DNA of 64,000 bases from Phorcus lineatus (GCA_921293015.1 OV121081.1:31933158-31997157), one strand, 5' to 3'. Shown: positions 1 to 14,246, numbered from the stretch's first letter. Program-made: numbers and translations. Notes: generated from the sequence alone by a model not told the origin.

Positions 1-3000
1 GATCGCTCTTTATACACTGTCAGCCAGACAATCTCTATGGAGCAGTGCTCACATCACAAACACAGCGTTGTACGAATGAACGTTTTGTTGCTTTCGCTCG
101 TCGGTATAAGGCAGAAGCTTTTGTAGTTTCCGACGGTTGGCATTTGAAGTCTTGTCTGACCGAAGATCGCCTTCAGTGGGCTCCCTTTACCGTTTATACT
201 GAGGAATCCAACTGCAAACTGTGAAGTCAATAATAGGTATACTTCAAAAGCATTTCACACATGCAGTCTCGAACTAAATTTGCTTTGCATCTCTCTATGG
301 TGTATTTTACAGCAGGTTGTTCTTGTTGGCTAGAATCCGTTATTGTGAGAACCTACAGGTGAATGAAGCCATTATAATCAAACTCATTGTTGTGTCTACT
401 ATTCTTATGACACGTGTCAACATTCTGTTATGACTAGTGTCACAACTGTCACAACTTGTCATTTTTGTGTAAACATAAATGCTCAAACTGAATGACTTGA
501 ACTCAAAATTACGGGTGTGAACGAGAACACTAAATTTGAAATTTTGATTACTCATATCTATACGTACCTATCGTATCCTTAATATAAACATATTAAACTA
601 TTTACTAGGAACTTACTTGAAAAAGTCAAAATAGATCTTTAATCTTATCGGGGTTTTTTCTAAAACATTTTATATTTTCAACAACTTTTTATCTCTCTTA
701 CTGGTTTTAATCTGTAGATAGGTCAACGAGAACAAGTTGTCATTCTCTATATCGTCGGAACAATATGGCACGTATATGTTTCCATTAGAACGAGGACTTT
801 AGGTTCAGCTGGGCAGTTTGATTTATTTACAAGTTCCTGCTTTCGTCAACTTCTGTATTCCACAGTGAATAAATTGCCCATTCCATAGGGAAGCATGGGC
901 TGAAAACAAACACACTCAAATAGTTGATGCTATCAGCTGGGCTAAACGTGGGCGATCCACATTCATGGTAGTTACTTTATAAATGTTTCCACTTAGTATA
1001 TCGGTTAAAATATCGCTGTTGACATCTCCCTTACAGATAAAACAAGCCGACATGATGTTAGCGGAAGTTCGCGCCGCCATTAGTAGCATTACACGCGAGT
1101 TGGCTGGTAAGAACGAGGCTGATGTTTTCAATTCGTTAATGTCTATAAGAATTCGTCTTCCAGATTGGATTTAAGTAGTTGAAAGTTTTCGTAAGATTCT
1201 CCCACTTTGATACGGATTTCAGATAAGCGTTGTACAATTAGTGAAGCGAAATATTTGTTTATTTCCGGTTTTACAGATCCCAGTTTCGCTGCCCATATTC
1301 ATGTGAGGGCTTATCGGTAAAACTATTACTCTTCTACTTGTCGGATAAATTGAACTGATTTTGTTGTCAAGACTACCCTCTCTTCGTGGCAAATTGAAAC
1401 AATAAACAGAAGTAATTGGACAAAAGAGTGGAATGTCTTTTATAATTGAGTCGATTGGATGGTAAGTTTTCGAAAGGTAAATGTTAGTGAAATTGCAGAT
1501 CTGTTCCAGCAATGTGCAGCTCAACCCTCTTACAGTTTAAATCTGTATGGGCCACCAGCGTCTCTACAATAAAAAGGAAAAAAATTGTGTCTGTTCACGC
1601 CTATTGCTGTAAAATGTTTTTAAAATGTGGGAATTTCAGTTTAGCCTATAACATAAAAAATTTCATGAGACATGATTCTGACGAAAACGTTCACACTTGA
1701 AAACTATAATGAACATTTCGGAAAAATCAGTTCCCATTTCATTTAATTGCTTTTGATTATTTCTTTCAGTACTGACATATTCCAGGTAGATATGTTCTTT
1801 TATAATTGCCATTGTTTTTTCCATTTCTTTTACAAATATGAAATATAAAGATATAACGTGCCTTTCCTTTTGTCTTGTTTCTTTTCCCCGTTATTTATTT
1901 ACAAGAATCTTTTATATGGTATGCTTGGTTCTACAGGAACAGACATCTATCCTAAAATATGAAATGGAATGAAGCAGTTAAGGAGCATATATTTGCTACA
2001 TTTACATAAGGTCATAATTGTAATTTCTCAGTGCAAACCGGAAACCATCTTCTACAGTTTCTTCTACATACATTAGAGAAGCATGCATATCACAATCTTC
2101 ATAAAGCGATTTTACAAACAAGAACACCTGAAAGTATGCCGAGTAAGCATAAAGTAAGAACAATGGCAGAAAGTTGGTTTAGGGGGCTCTTAAGCGTTCT
2201 GAAGACCGAACATTGCCCATTCCATGCAGGTGGAATTGGAGACCTTGCGTCTCAATGCTATAAAACCGTCTCGTTTGAGATGTTCCTCGACTAATGTTGT
2301 GCTTCCGTCTGCAGACACCGACATTTTTTCTTTTTTTCTAGTCTATTCTGCACTGGTATGACAAGCCAAACTTCTAAATGTGTCTGACCCTCAAAGTTTA
2401 TCCTTGTTGTACTTCTCAAGCAATATCAATATCATCTAAAATGCATGGGCCTGCATTTTTATCACATTAAAGTTAAAACGTAAATTCATAATGACATTAA
2501 AAAATTGCAAAAAATCGAAATTCCTTATAACAATTGTTTTTTCACTGAATATAAGCAAAGTAAAGGTTGGCACACGTGGCTCTCGATGTCACTGTCTGAA
2601 GACCTCATAGACAAGCCAGTCTCGTCTTCATAGGGCGATTCGTAAGTTACGAGGCAGGTCCTCCACTGCTTCTACACACGTGGCTAAACAAGGCGAAACG
2701 TCCAAACAATTGGCTAATTGGACTGTAGATTTACCTCAACAAAGGCAAATAAGATTGTAGAAAAACGGCAATATCGTCCATCTATCTGGCAAACATCGCC
2801 TCGAACACTTAGACTAACGTTTCCATCCCATAAAAAGTCTTTGAGAAGGAAGAGCGGTATCTCTCCTGTCCGATACAGGTGCTTTATAGAGCCAATTCTC
2901 CTCGCAAACTGTCGCATTTACCACTCTGGAGTGATAAGTCCAGATTCCACTTGCTAAACTGCTTCAAGTTGTTTGTGCTTCAGTAATTGCTGGAGAAGAA

Positions 3001-4771
3001 ATATGTTGGCTATAGTTAAAGCCATGGCTAACATAGATCCCTCGTATAGAGATATGATGCTGAAATTGAAGTATCCTTAATTGTAACAGATCTAACAAAC
3101 ACTGTTATACACACGTTGTTTTGAAGAGATTTGATACTGGTATGTGGTATTGAAATTTCAAGAATGTTTGCTACTGATTTCTAGACTGATATACATTCAA
3201 TTTAGAGATGAGATGTTGAACATTGAAGTAATATGCATGGTTTTGTGTAGAATACAAGACTTTATTGGTATCAAATCATGATTTAAAACGGAATACGAAT
3301 CTATAATGAAAGGTCGCAAATCCGTGGATAAATACTTGAATATCCATACAATCCCTAACATTCTAGTTACAACAACATTAAGAATGCCACTGAAATGGCC
3401 TGTCCTCATCCTGCCTACAATTTATATGAACTACACCTAATAAGACCTACACTCAGTACAACTTGTATCTTCAACAATGAATGTACTGCGAATGGTACTG
3501 TCCATTAACCTGTTAACGATTCCATTCATTACCATGAATTATTGACCTGAGAAAATGGGTGTATGAACTATTCAGAAATGTTCATGGCTAATAATGGATT
3601 TATTTTGAATGTTTACACAGGTCTACTGTATTACTTAGAACATACCCTGTCCGGCTACATTTGTATTTCATATTCTTTTACTTCAAGTCTAACAATGAAA
3701 GATATACAGTCTAGTGATATCTAGTATTGAGGGAATACCTTCAGATTAGGGACGATTCTGGAATTTGATGCTGGATGAACTGAAGCATAGTTCTAAGCTC
3801 GACTAATATATCCTGCATGTGTTGAAAGGTGCAATACAGAAACTTGGAATGGATGACTTCAGTTCATGCTTTACAGAGTTCTATCATGAAAGCGTTGAAT
3901 ACTCGATTCTTATTGGTTGATCTATCCGATCCACAAGACATCAATTCACGACTGAAGTTGCTCAGTCTACCAGAAATCATACATCTTCCAATACACACAT
4001 TGGCGTTAACGTATATTCGACTGGTAAATTCAGAGTCGGTATTCTGCTTGTTAGTTGGGATAACTCTCTTTTCAAAATGAATTAATCGTATTTGTTTTCG
4101 TGTGTTCATGTGCAGAGGGAGAGAGCAATTTTCTTGAAGCATGTGTCAGATTTCCTACAAAATAAGAAGTTTAAGTGATCAATCAACGTAGGCTCAGCTT
4201 TCCGCTATTGAGCATGCAGGAAGAGTCCTTCAAATACGGCAACAATACAATGACGTCATTTCGCGAACGCTTCTGATGTCATAATCCTTATCACCACGTC
4301 ATAGTAGTTTTGTGGAAGAGACCTCTATTTGCTTCATAGGGATTTTGCGGTATTTGTAATCTATCGAATGAAAAAAAGACTTTTTAACAATTCGATACTT
4401 ATATTATGTGCTGTGACAAAAAAACATTTTATGACCATGCAGTGTTGGGTTTAATATCAGAGACATATCCGGCTAGGCGTTCGGTTTCAGTCTAAAATTT
4501 ACTCGTTATCAATCCAGTATAACATATCACTGATTTTCAAACACAGTTGGTTTACTCCTAAATATTCTATAAAAGGAGCTCCAATATGCCTGGCTTCATT
4601 GGGAATCTTTGTTGCCAGGGTGTGGTTGACACTCGATCGGTTTTTTTTAATGAAAAAGGTATTTTCTGTATAGATAGTTTTCAAGTATTGACTATGTCAC
4701 ATAATTACGGAAGTATCCTTATGCCACAGTCAAAATTTGTTTATCCCCTAATCAGGATATACCATCAAATA
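1..4771. other. gene-free stretch, nothing recognised
   Basis: Only short chance open frames occur here, none with a recognisable domain, and both strands are littered with stops. Composition is AT-rich like the rest of the host DNA. A perfect cAMP-response-type palindrome TGACGTCA lies at 4251-4258, followed within about 60 bases by related TGATGTCA and CACGTCA variants. These could be CREB/ATF-type sites but may be chance. A stretch at about 3,340-3,410 weakly resembles the hairpin repeat at 6.1 kb. Confidence 0.5.
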
Positions 4772-5610
4772 ATTAGGACTTAATCATCGCCCAATTAGGA
4801 GCTATTGAGTCCTATTTAGGACATACTAACTCCTAATTAGGAGTTAGTTATCACCTAACTAGGACTTAATCATCGCCTAATTAGGACATAACTATCACCT
4901 AATTAGGAGAAACTATCTCCTAATTAGAAGATACTAAGTCCTATCTATCTCCTAATTATGAGAAACAATCTCCTAATTAGAAGATATTAAGTCCTAACTA
5001 GGACATACTAAGTCTATCTGGGGGAAACTGCCGGAGATTCCAAAAGAGCTAATTAGTTGATACTATCATCTAGTTAGGACTTAATCATCGCCCAATTAGG
5101 AGATATTGAGTCCTATTTAGGACATACTAACTCCTAATTAGGAGATAGTTATCACCTAACTAGGACTTAATCATCGCCTAATTAGGACATAACTATCACC
5201 TAATTAGGGGAAACTATCTCCTAATTAGAAGATACTAAGTCCTAATTAGGAGAAAATATCTCCTAATTATGAGAAACAATCTCCTAATTAGAAGATATTA
5301 AGTCCTAAATAGGACATACTAAGTCTATCTAGGGGAAACTTCCGGAGATTCCAAAAGAGCTAATTAGTTGATACTATCACCTAGTTAGGAGTTAGTATCT
5401 CCTAATTAGGAATATAATTATCACATCAAAAGCATCAACTAATTAGGAAATAGCTATGTCCTATTAGGACTTAGTTATCACCTAATAAGGAGATAACTAA
5501 GTCCTAATTAGGACTTAATTATCACCTAATTAGGCGTTACTATCTCGTAATTAGGTGATAGTATCAACTAATTAGCTCTTTTGGAATCTCCGGCAGTTTC
5601 CCCTAGCGGC
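4772..5610. repeat. TAATTA-rich tandem and foldback repeat
   Basis: The block is built from dozens of short variants of CCTAATTAGGA/TCCTAATTAGG, a palindromic core with TAATTA in the middle, spaced every 15-25 bases. At a higher level, a unit of about 305 bp starting near 4773 is repeated starting near 5074. Each unit ends with a conserved non-palindromic tail (GGGGAAACTGCCGGAGATTC and following bases, about 5021-5070 and 5332-5380). The same tail recurs in inverted orientation at about 5552-5605, so the whole can fold back. It looks like a non-autonomous foldback element or satellite seed. No coding capacity is visible. Confidence 0.8.
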
Positions 5611-6057
5611 ACATTGGAACTGCATTGGAATTGCGACTTAAACTACCTTGCAATATTGAAAACACCGAATGCATGAATAACATATTTGTTGTCACACATG
5701 CCTGTGCAATGACGCAGTGGCTAAATGAGGCGTGTTTGTTCTGTAAAGAAGACTCACAGTGCAAGGTGCATATTCGAATAAAGTTAAGCTTTTGGAAAGT
5801 TTATGGAAATAACTTAGGCGATTTGAATGATAGAATTTGAAACGCCGTCGCTGATTGCACAACTTACTTTGAGTGCATCCAATCAGATTTCTACATTTCT
5901 AGACTGAGAAATCTTCGTTTTATGACAGAGATTGTGTAGGAATTTATGAGAGTGCTACCTCTGTTGGGAGAGAATGCTCTAACTGCCATCAGATGTGTTC
6001 ATAGTAGTGAACAGATTCTCCTTTACTTGAAACTTTTCACATGATTCCAAGTATTCA

Positions 6058-6155
6058 GTTGGTTTGAAGTACACGATTATAGGATATTCAACGTCTTTAT
6101 TATAACGATAAAGAAGTTGAATATCCATAACATCGTGTACTTCAACTACCACAAC
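6058..6155. repeat. near-palindromic hairpin repeat
   Basis: The left arm (6058-6105) and right arm (6108-6155) are imperfect inverted repeats sharing segments such as TGAAGTACACGAT and GGATATTCAAC, with almost no loop. A degenerate relative of the right arm (TGAATATCCAT, then a TTACAACAAC-like stretch) appears near 3,340-3,400, suggesting a dispersed foldback/MITE family rather than a unique structure. No transposase is nearby. Confidence 0.55.
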
Positions 6156-7569
6156 GTCTATAACGCCACTAAAAGAGTCCATGTACTTGATTTGTTTTAG
6201 GTTTTTATTCATAAACCTTTTCAACAACCCACGAATCGCAGTTCTGTTAAGTTATCATAAAGTTAACTATTTCTCGTGTAATTTAGCATTGTAGCATGTA
6301 ACACTGTATATGTGATTCACTCGAGTGATGAAAGTTACACAATCACCTAGTTTCACGAACACGAAATTAACATCAAGGTTGTCAATGTTATATTTAATTA
6401 ACGGTGTACAATCATAAGATAACACCCTCTTGTCGTGTCAGTCGATCTGCACTTGTGTCTCAAGCGACGGCTGACGGACACTCCACTGCTCATGCTTGCT
6501 ACCAAAGTTAACCACCTAAACTAACTGACCCCACAAATTACCATCTCCCAATTGTAAAAGTCCAAGCCGGGTCTGAATTCCACCATTTGTTCAAGACCAA
6601 CAGAGCAGTGTGCAAGTACTCAAGAGCTAATTATCACATCACACCTCTGGCTCAGATGACCACCCCCATGACGGACAACAAATGACCAGCGGTCACGCCT
6701 CCACTTCACCTGGGCAACAAGCTGTTCATTATGACAATGGACAATAACGGGTGGCCTCCATGTTAAAGAGGAGAAGTATACGCATGAATTTTATTATTAC
6801 AAATTAGTATCTGTATTCGCTTCACTTATATCAATCAATAGAGCCAAAAACATTGAAAATATACGCTTTAATTCGACTACTAGGAGACCTTTTATACCCC
6901 TGTTTTGGATAGCCGCCTAATGAGACTGGCGAACGCTTACACAAAATCACCGAAGCATGACTCGAAGCCACGCCCAGTGTGTGACGTGCTAGTGGGCAGC
7001 TGAAAGCCCAGCCCTTTGATTTTCTCTGTATTTTTAAGCTAATTCAACAGCAAAATAGAGGCAATAGCATGACCGAAAGAATTCCAAAATACGATATATA
7101 ACAGCTTCATGATATCAACTTTCCCTCTCAGTCGTCAAATCCATCTTAATTAGACTGTGACAATCCTTGGACGCGGTTTTCTTGGGTGGGTTTATATCAA
7201 AAAGGTAAAGAACTTGGTCGGTGAGAGATCCAATTACAATGGGATATCACGTAGTGTTACAACATGTATTTATCGATATGAAGTTATAAATTGTCTCCAA
7301 AAAAATGAAGGTTTTTGTAAAAAACGGGAGACAATGTGGAAACTTTTTTAATGACTATAGAACAAATAATTTTGTTTCACTTCACATTCATGACAACTTA
7401 GTACTTATTGGAATATTCGTTTGTATTTAACTAACACATATCATATTCTTATCTAGTATAACATCTCACACCGTGTTGCAATATCTCTGTCTTTGAATTT
7501 AACATTAAATGACATGAAAACATACCTGACGCAAGCGTTAGAAACATCCTATGTAATCCTAAAGAATGT

Positions 7570-8016
7570 TGGGTCCCGTTATTCACGATGTACTTTTTTT
7601 AATGTGTGTCATCGTCCTTAGAGGTGCATGAGCCAAATCTCCTGCTCTTAATTTATTGGTTGAATATATATTCTACAAGTTCATTGGTTCAAAATGACTG
7701 GACGCCGTGACAATAAACTAAGTACCAGTCGAATGCCAAGAGTTACGCCATTATGACAGGACATATATTCCGCTTGGCGGGTCCAAGGCGTTAAAATTCA
7801 AAAGGTATAATTAGAGACCATTAAATCAAGAATTGAAATTGAATGCGATAGGATTACATAACGGCCAGCTGTGTGTCATAAAAAACAAACAAACTAGTTA
7901 AACCAATTTGATTGTTGTGAAAACATTTGGCAGACGTCGTAATTGATGAACAACTTAAATTCAAGGTTAACCTTAGTGACTTAAGGCTACCTTAGAGTTT
8001 TGTGCAACGGGACCCA
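7570..8016. mobile_element. MITE-like element with 11-bp inverted ends
   Basis: The ends TGGGTCCCGTT (7570-7580) and AACGGGACCCA (8006-8016) are perfect 11-bp inverted repeats 447 bp apart, with no coding capacity between them. The right subterminal part (about 7,965-8,005, containing CTAAGGTAGCCTTA in reverse) recurs near 49,333-49,372, preceded there by GGTCCCGT. This supports a dispersed family. No clear target-site duplication was seen, so the exact ends and superfamily are uncertain. Confidence 0.45.
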
Positions 8017-11000
8017 GGAAATTATCTTTGGATGTACATTTATGATGTATGACCTACAAATGTGATAGGATTTGACTTCCACTTAGCTATTCTTACGACG
8101 ATATCAACAATAATGTCTCACTCACCATACGCTACATGCCTACATTACATTTAGAAAATTGTGTGAACGCCAAAATACATAAAAATATGGATATCATATT
8201 CAAATAATCCATGGTCAATAATACATTCAATTTTATTTTTATTATTTCTGTTGACTGAAAAAATATATAAATATAATGGAGAATTGTTTTTTAAAATAAT
8301 CAGTCCAATGCAATTTAGCATTAATAGTAAATTCCGAGTTCTGTTGTAATAGCATAAAAATTAAATTGAAAATGCCAAAAGAAATTAACACACACAAAAA
8401 ATCGTCTCTTCTGTTTCTGTGCCACTCGAACTGTCATTTGGCTCATATAAGTAAGGAAAAGTATCGTCCCCGTCAATTGAAATTAGCGTTTCTGAACATG
8501 ATGAGACACATTCCATAAATAATGATATCTCGCTTTCTGAATAGCTGGTGGACATTATGCGTTAATACTTAATAAAGGTTATATTTTTATGGGAATAAGG
8601 ATGCCGGTGCATCCCTCAATATAATGTCCAATAAGTGAGCATAGTTCATGTAAGAAACACTTCCGGGATCTCACGCGTTAGCGCAATCTTATAACTATGA
8701 CAACATGGCGCAGGGTCGTGACTTTGAAAAACATTCTGTAGGAAAGTGCACACAGCATCGTATTTAATCAGGGTCTTGCGCTTGCAAAAACAGAAATATC
8801 CAGACAATGAATTAAACAATAGATTCCTTTAAGGTTTGAGTTGTTTGGATAACGTTTAGTAGGTAAAACCGACAGTTAAACTGTGAGATTTACTATCGGC
8901 TAGTGTTGTTTTACATAACGAGCGAATGATGATATGCCAACTAGCACGTCACGAAAGATTCACGCTTCAGTGACCACAGGGCCTTTCAGGTTCTGCTCGC
9001 CGGTCGTAATTAGGCAATTAAATTACAAAGCCGTAATTATGTTGTTTAGCGGCCGATTTCAGAAATTTAAAGTTGAGTCCACGTCAAATTGTAATCTCTT
9101 TTAACGAATTCCGAAATCGACTATAGGGCATTTCACCCGATCTTTAATGAGCCACGCTGTAGGTCCTCGTTTGCGGGGAAGTTGATCCTTTGCCTCCCCT
9201 TTAGACTAAAATTTAGTCCATGAAAGAGTGCACGGTCAAACCAGGCCCCTATTTTACACAGAGCTATCGATAAGGATCAACAAGGCAACGAACATTAACA
9301 TATAGTCCCTGAAAATAAGATTTGTGACTGTAATTTTATTTTTCAGTATTTGGTATGAAATACCATAAAAAAAGTCCCGAATCTTACTCAATTTCAGGTA
9401 TGGCTGAGGCAACTAGCCCTGTCAGCATTTTCTAGACTTCAGAAGGCTCCTTTGATTTTTGGCCCTAGGGTCTGGATGACAGAATAGAGGCAACGATAAG
9501 TCCCCTGAAACAATCTGAGCGAACATGTGGAATAGGTCTCATGGTGATAGAATTGAATCGGATTTGTAGCTTTTGGTATCAATATTTTTCAAAACGTGAA
9601 ATGGAAACTTCGCATAGTTGTAACAAAACTGTGACCATTACAAGAGATCTACTGTCCGTGTGTAGTACCTCTACACCGATCCCAAGCTTTCACGACAATA
9701 TTCGTCGCACCTGTGACGGGATTCGAACAATGATGGTGATAATGAGCGATGAGGTGTGGAATGTGGAAACGTCACGTTCGAATGGTCAACAGTTGTTCTG
9801 AGTCGTGTTAGTAGTACACAAGCTCATTTACACCCTAACTGGGTGGGCACTAGTTTGGATAATGGGCTAATTTTCCTTCTCAGTGCTACTTTTCATGTAA
9901 TCTGAACCCTGTTGAAGGAAATGACCACTATGAAACTCTGACAAGTACATTATGAAATATATTAGGGAAGTGATTATCATTGTTGTAAGGCAGAATCCAT
10001 CCATTCTTAAGCTACCTGCGTTTCCGGCTTGAAATACCAAGATGTATACCACGAATAAAACCGGCAGTCAGGTTCACTCGGTTTACGAACACCTTATTGG
10101 ATCCTAGAATTAAACTAGTTGACCCTCGACCATTCTTGAACTACAAAAAATTGTGACAAGTGTGAAGACAGAATTTAGCGGAAAATATGCTATGAGCCGA
10201 GTGCCTGAAATGGTGATTATAATAAGTTAAAATCATTCCTTACATGGCGTTAAGCCATCCGGTAGGGAATAACTTTAAAAACATGTATTTTCCATGTCAT
10301 TTAATAAATTTATAAATCGAAGACCATCGCGTGTGTCCATATTACTTGTTGATAGGATAGGTCCTATCATATACTGAAATGTATAGCTTCCAGTCGGACT
10401 TTATCACAATGTTACTTCGCGACAAACGATTAGTGATTAATAAATTCGTCGATCATTTGTGTTGAAGATCTTTGAAGTGAAAACAAATAATCAAATGATA
10501 CAGTGGAGCAAATTTATTGTAATCATTGTAATATTTGCATTGCTTATGGCGACAAACATTTCCAAATATCATATACACATTTCCTGAACTCTCATTTACA
10601 GTAATTTTCTAACAGAGAGCTTGTTTATGTAGTTTCTCCGAAGCAGGTTTACTCTACCATTCTCACAGTTTAATAGATGAACAAAGTATTTAACAATATT
10701 TTTAAATAATTACAATAAATACAATTATTGATCTGGTTTATTCATATCTTTTCTTTAACATTATCAAAACATACCGAAGGCTTTATCTCTTCCATAACGT
10801 CAGTTTATACAATGACATTGTATAAAAATGATAAAAATTAGTTGACTTTACTTTACAGCGTGACTGCGTATTTTAAACAAGTGAAGACCAAAACTCAAAG
10901 CTAAAGGAATGAGTCAATTGTCATAATATTTTACAAGAAGGAATTATATAATCCAATTACGATCTTCCATGTCTGGGTTTTATCTTATCAAGTGATAATC

Positions 11001-14000
11001 TTCTGTATGTCTAAGCCATAACGACTTGGCTTATCTCTTGGAATTAAATACAGAGTCCCACAAATATTCTCAAGTAGATGCTTGTGTCAGAACCCGAGAA
11101 AACACTTGATAAAACCAACGTATAGAGTATACACACTGTCAAATAAAACTTATTTTTTAGACTTTTCTTGGAAACCAGGGACGATTCTCCAATTCACTGA
11201 AACGATAACAGCCATCACGTTAATTATTTTGACTGGACCAGCGTCATTGCCTAATAGATCATAAACAAATGCACTTCATTTTTTATATATTAACTTAAGT
11301 TTTGTAACTCACTATCTGAGGTAAATTCGGGAAATAAAACTATAACATAATCACAACCGTTTCATTATGATCATTATTAGTGATCATACCATAAAAACAA
11401 CCTTAACAAACAGAACTTTTGGCAACAGTCATGACGTCATATAATCAATCACAACTTGACCCGGAAGTGATTCTGAACGTTCAAGCAATAACATCTATTA
11501 CCATCTGCTTCAAGAGGTGGTTTTCAAGCATTATACGTGGAATTTCTTCAAGCATTGTTCCTGAATGTTCATCACGAAATGGTCCTAATTGTTCACTAAC
11601 ACATCCAAGAATAACTTATACTTGTTCTTTAGAAACTATTCTGGTCTTCAAGAACTTCTCAGAGTATGGTCATACACATGTTCATCACAAACTGTATCTA
11701 TTGATATTTTCACTGATTAAAAGTGCCCAGGAATAACTCAAACGTCAACAGGCAAGTAAGTGGTGGTAAATGTTTGGAGATCACCAAACCGGATGTGACG
11801 TCATTGACACTTAGCACCAAGAAGGTAAAAATCCGAATGAACAGAGCGTTAAACCCGTCTCAAGAGGAAGACCGGCATTTAGGAACTTGACAGACAAACT
11901 TGCCTCTTTCTTGAACCTGCAAATAGACGTGATGAGATATTATTAAAAACAAAAATTCTTTACTTTTTTTCAAAATGAGTAACAATGATGACACAATGCT
12001 CGGCGTGTTGCTAGACAAGGTGTTTTACCTGCTGTATAATGAAACAGAGAAGTTAAAAATATTCCAGCATAATTTTGTGTCCAATAGATCCCAGTTAGGA
12101 ATGAGTGTCCATGCATGCTATTGTATGTTTCACAAACGAGCGTCTGAATATTGATACCGCCCAAGACTGGGAATATTCCATGCATGTGTGTCATAAAAAT
12201 CTGAAATGGACACGAATGTTATGTTTATAACAAGTACTTTATTTAAAGGGCAAAACACGAACATTTACTTTGAAGCATAGACTGTTTACCTATCCGTCAT
12301 ATTTAATAGAGGATATGCAACGTCAAGGAATCACCCCACGTTACCATTACAAAGTAAGTTCGGCCAGTTCACCGCATTAAACTATTAACTATGATATGAT
12401 TGCCCTCGAAGGGTAAACACCAAATTTAGTGAACATAAAAGCCGCTTTCTTAGATTTGATACATGTATCGAAGTTTTTGGTGTATATACAACGGGAACAT
12501 GTGTCATGCTGTTGGGTTTTTATTTCAAAACCGAAACTTTTTCGCTCTTAAATTTAAGATAACCATACAATCTAGTGAAAATATTTTCAACTTTGCAAAA
12601 AAATATTTCTTTATGATTGACATAAACCGTTATACCATATCATCAATTCATTTCTTGTCTGGTTGTTTTAAACAGAGCAAACCTGAATCTTTAGCAATTT
12701 TAGGCGTTATTACCAATTTCCTCTCAATTAGACGTTATTCCAATTTCATTATGATATTACCACATTCACTGGGTAAACTAAGGTGTTTAGAGTATGCTGT
12801 TTGGGATGACAGCTGACGTAGGACAGGGTTTGCCCTCTCTTTTATCTCGACATCATCTCTCTAACTCTCCAGATAAAGGCTTGGGCAATGTAAACTAAAT
12901 TATGACAGCCTGTGTGTTTATTGAAGCTGTCAAAAAGGTATTCTTGTGATGCAAATCGCTCCTTCAGTATCATACAAACACATGCCTTCAGTCAGCTCTA
13001 TAGAGACTAGCCACACAGTGAAGATGCTTGTAAGCACTCCTTCATATACCGGTTCTAAAAGGGATGGATTTACGCAGTCTAACTCACATGAATTTATACA
13101 ATGATTTCTCAAAGAGCAAGTCTAGATTCGGGTCTCTTATTTTCATTTTCTTCGAGGCTCCTTTGCCAAAATCTCATGAAAATGAAGTCATTTTGACAGA
13201 TGAATTTGAGAGTTCAGGCAAAGCCATACCAATACGCATACGACAGTCTTATAGACGAGACTACTTTCTTGACTTACATTTGTAAAAAACTCGCTCTTTC
13301 AACGTTTGGATGACAGAACGGTAATGAAACATGTTATTATCCATTCAATAAAGATTGGATCATAGAAATTGTCTAGATTATGGTATTAATTACAAGAAAT
13401 ATTAGATTCATTTCTTACATCCCTGCACGCTCTTCCCTTATGGGGATCTGCTATCTTAGGTGATACACTTTATTATCATTTCATATTAAAAATCTTTTGC
13501 ACGATTCTTAAATGCAATAATTCAACTTCATGGACTATTCATAACTTATATTGGTTGTACATGTGATAAAATGAGGCACGTTGAGATAAAGCAATGGTAT
13601 TCTACAACAGACTGGCTTATTTATTACTTATTACATGGTAAGCCTGACACATCCTGCTTTAGAGAGGAGAAGATATTGAATAATATAATCTAATCCCTGA
13701 CCACGGACGATTAACAACAAAGTGTTACAACACATGTGTCTGGTTAGAAATATTCCAAAAGTTTTTTTGATTCAGCTCATATCTTCATATGATAAGAGAG
13801 AAATTGTTATCACAATCCAAAACATCAAGACATTTACCTGTGAAATCAAAGTGTTCGTTAAGAGTCACATTCACCACTAACCCTCCTCCACCACACATCG
13901 ACTCCGTGATAATACATAAATCCTAGCTACTTTTGTAGTAGTCGTAAAGAAAACTTCTCAAAACCTTAAAGGCACTTTAGGACGTGTTCTTAAGGAAATA

Positions 14001-14190
14001 AAGTGACATCACGAAAAAAATGTAAACAAATGTTATCCATTGCAATAAAACATTTTCAATCAATACAAGGATACCTTAAAGGACCTCACCAAGTTCAGTT
14101 AAACTACGAGAATCCAGTTCACTGCCTTGACTATGGTTTATCCGGGTAAGTAATGAGATTATTAATATTTTTACCAAACGCGAATAGAGA

Positions 14191-14246
14191 ACACCGGATA
14201 TAACGAACTAAATTCGTTGGTCCCTTTGAGTTCGTTATATCCGTGT
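14191..14246. repeat. small foldback with GGATATAACGAACT arms
   Basis: GGATATAACGAACT on the left is answered by AGTTCGTTATATCC on the right, with about 19 bases between. This resembles the fused ends of a DNA-transposon MITE with the interior lost. The family is not assigned. Confidence 0.4.

Noticed and set aside
2714-2957. Overlapping frames on both strands with a possible minus-strand donor (TTGAG|GTAAAT)
   Set aside because: No good acceptor and no convincing cysteine spacing, so not accepted as a further exon of the secreted-protein gene.
9714-9728. tRNA T-arm-like sequence on the minus strand (GTTCGAATCCCGTC)
   Set aside because: The T stem does not pair and no acceptor, D or anticodon arms fit around it. 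At most it is a relic of a tRNA-derived repeat.
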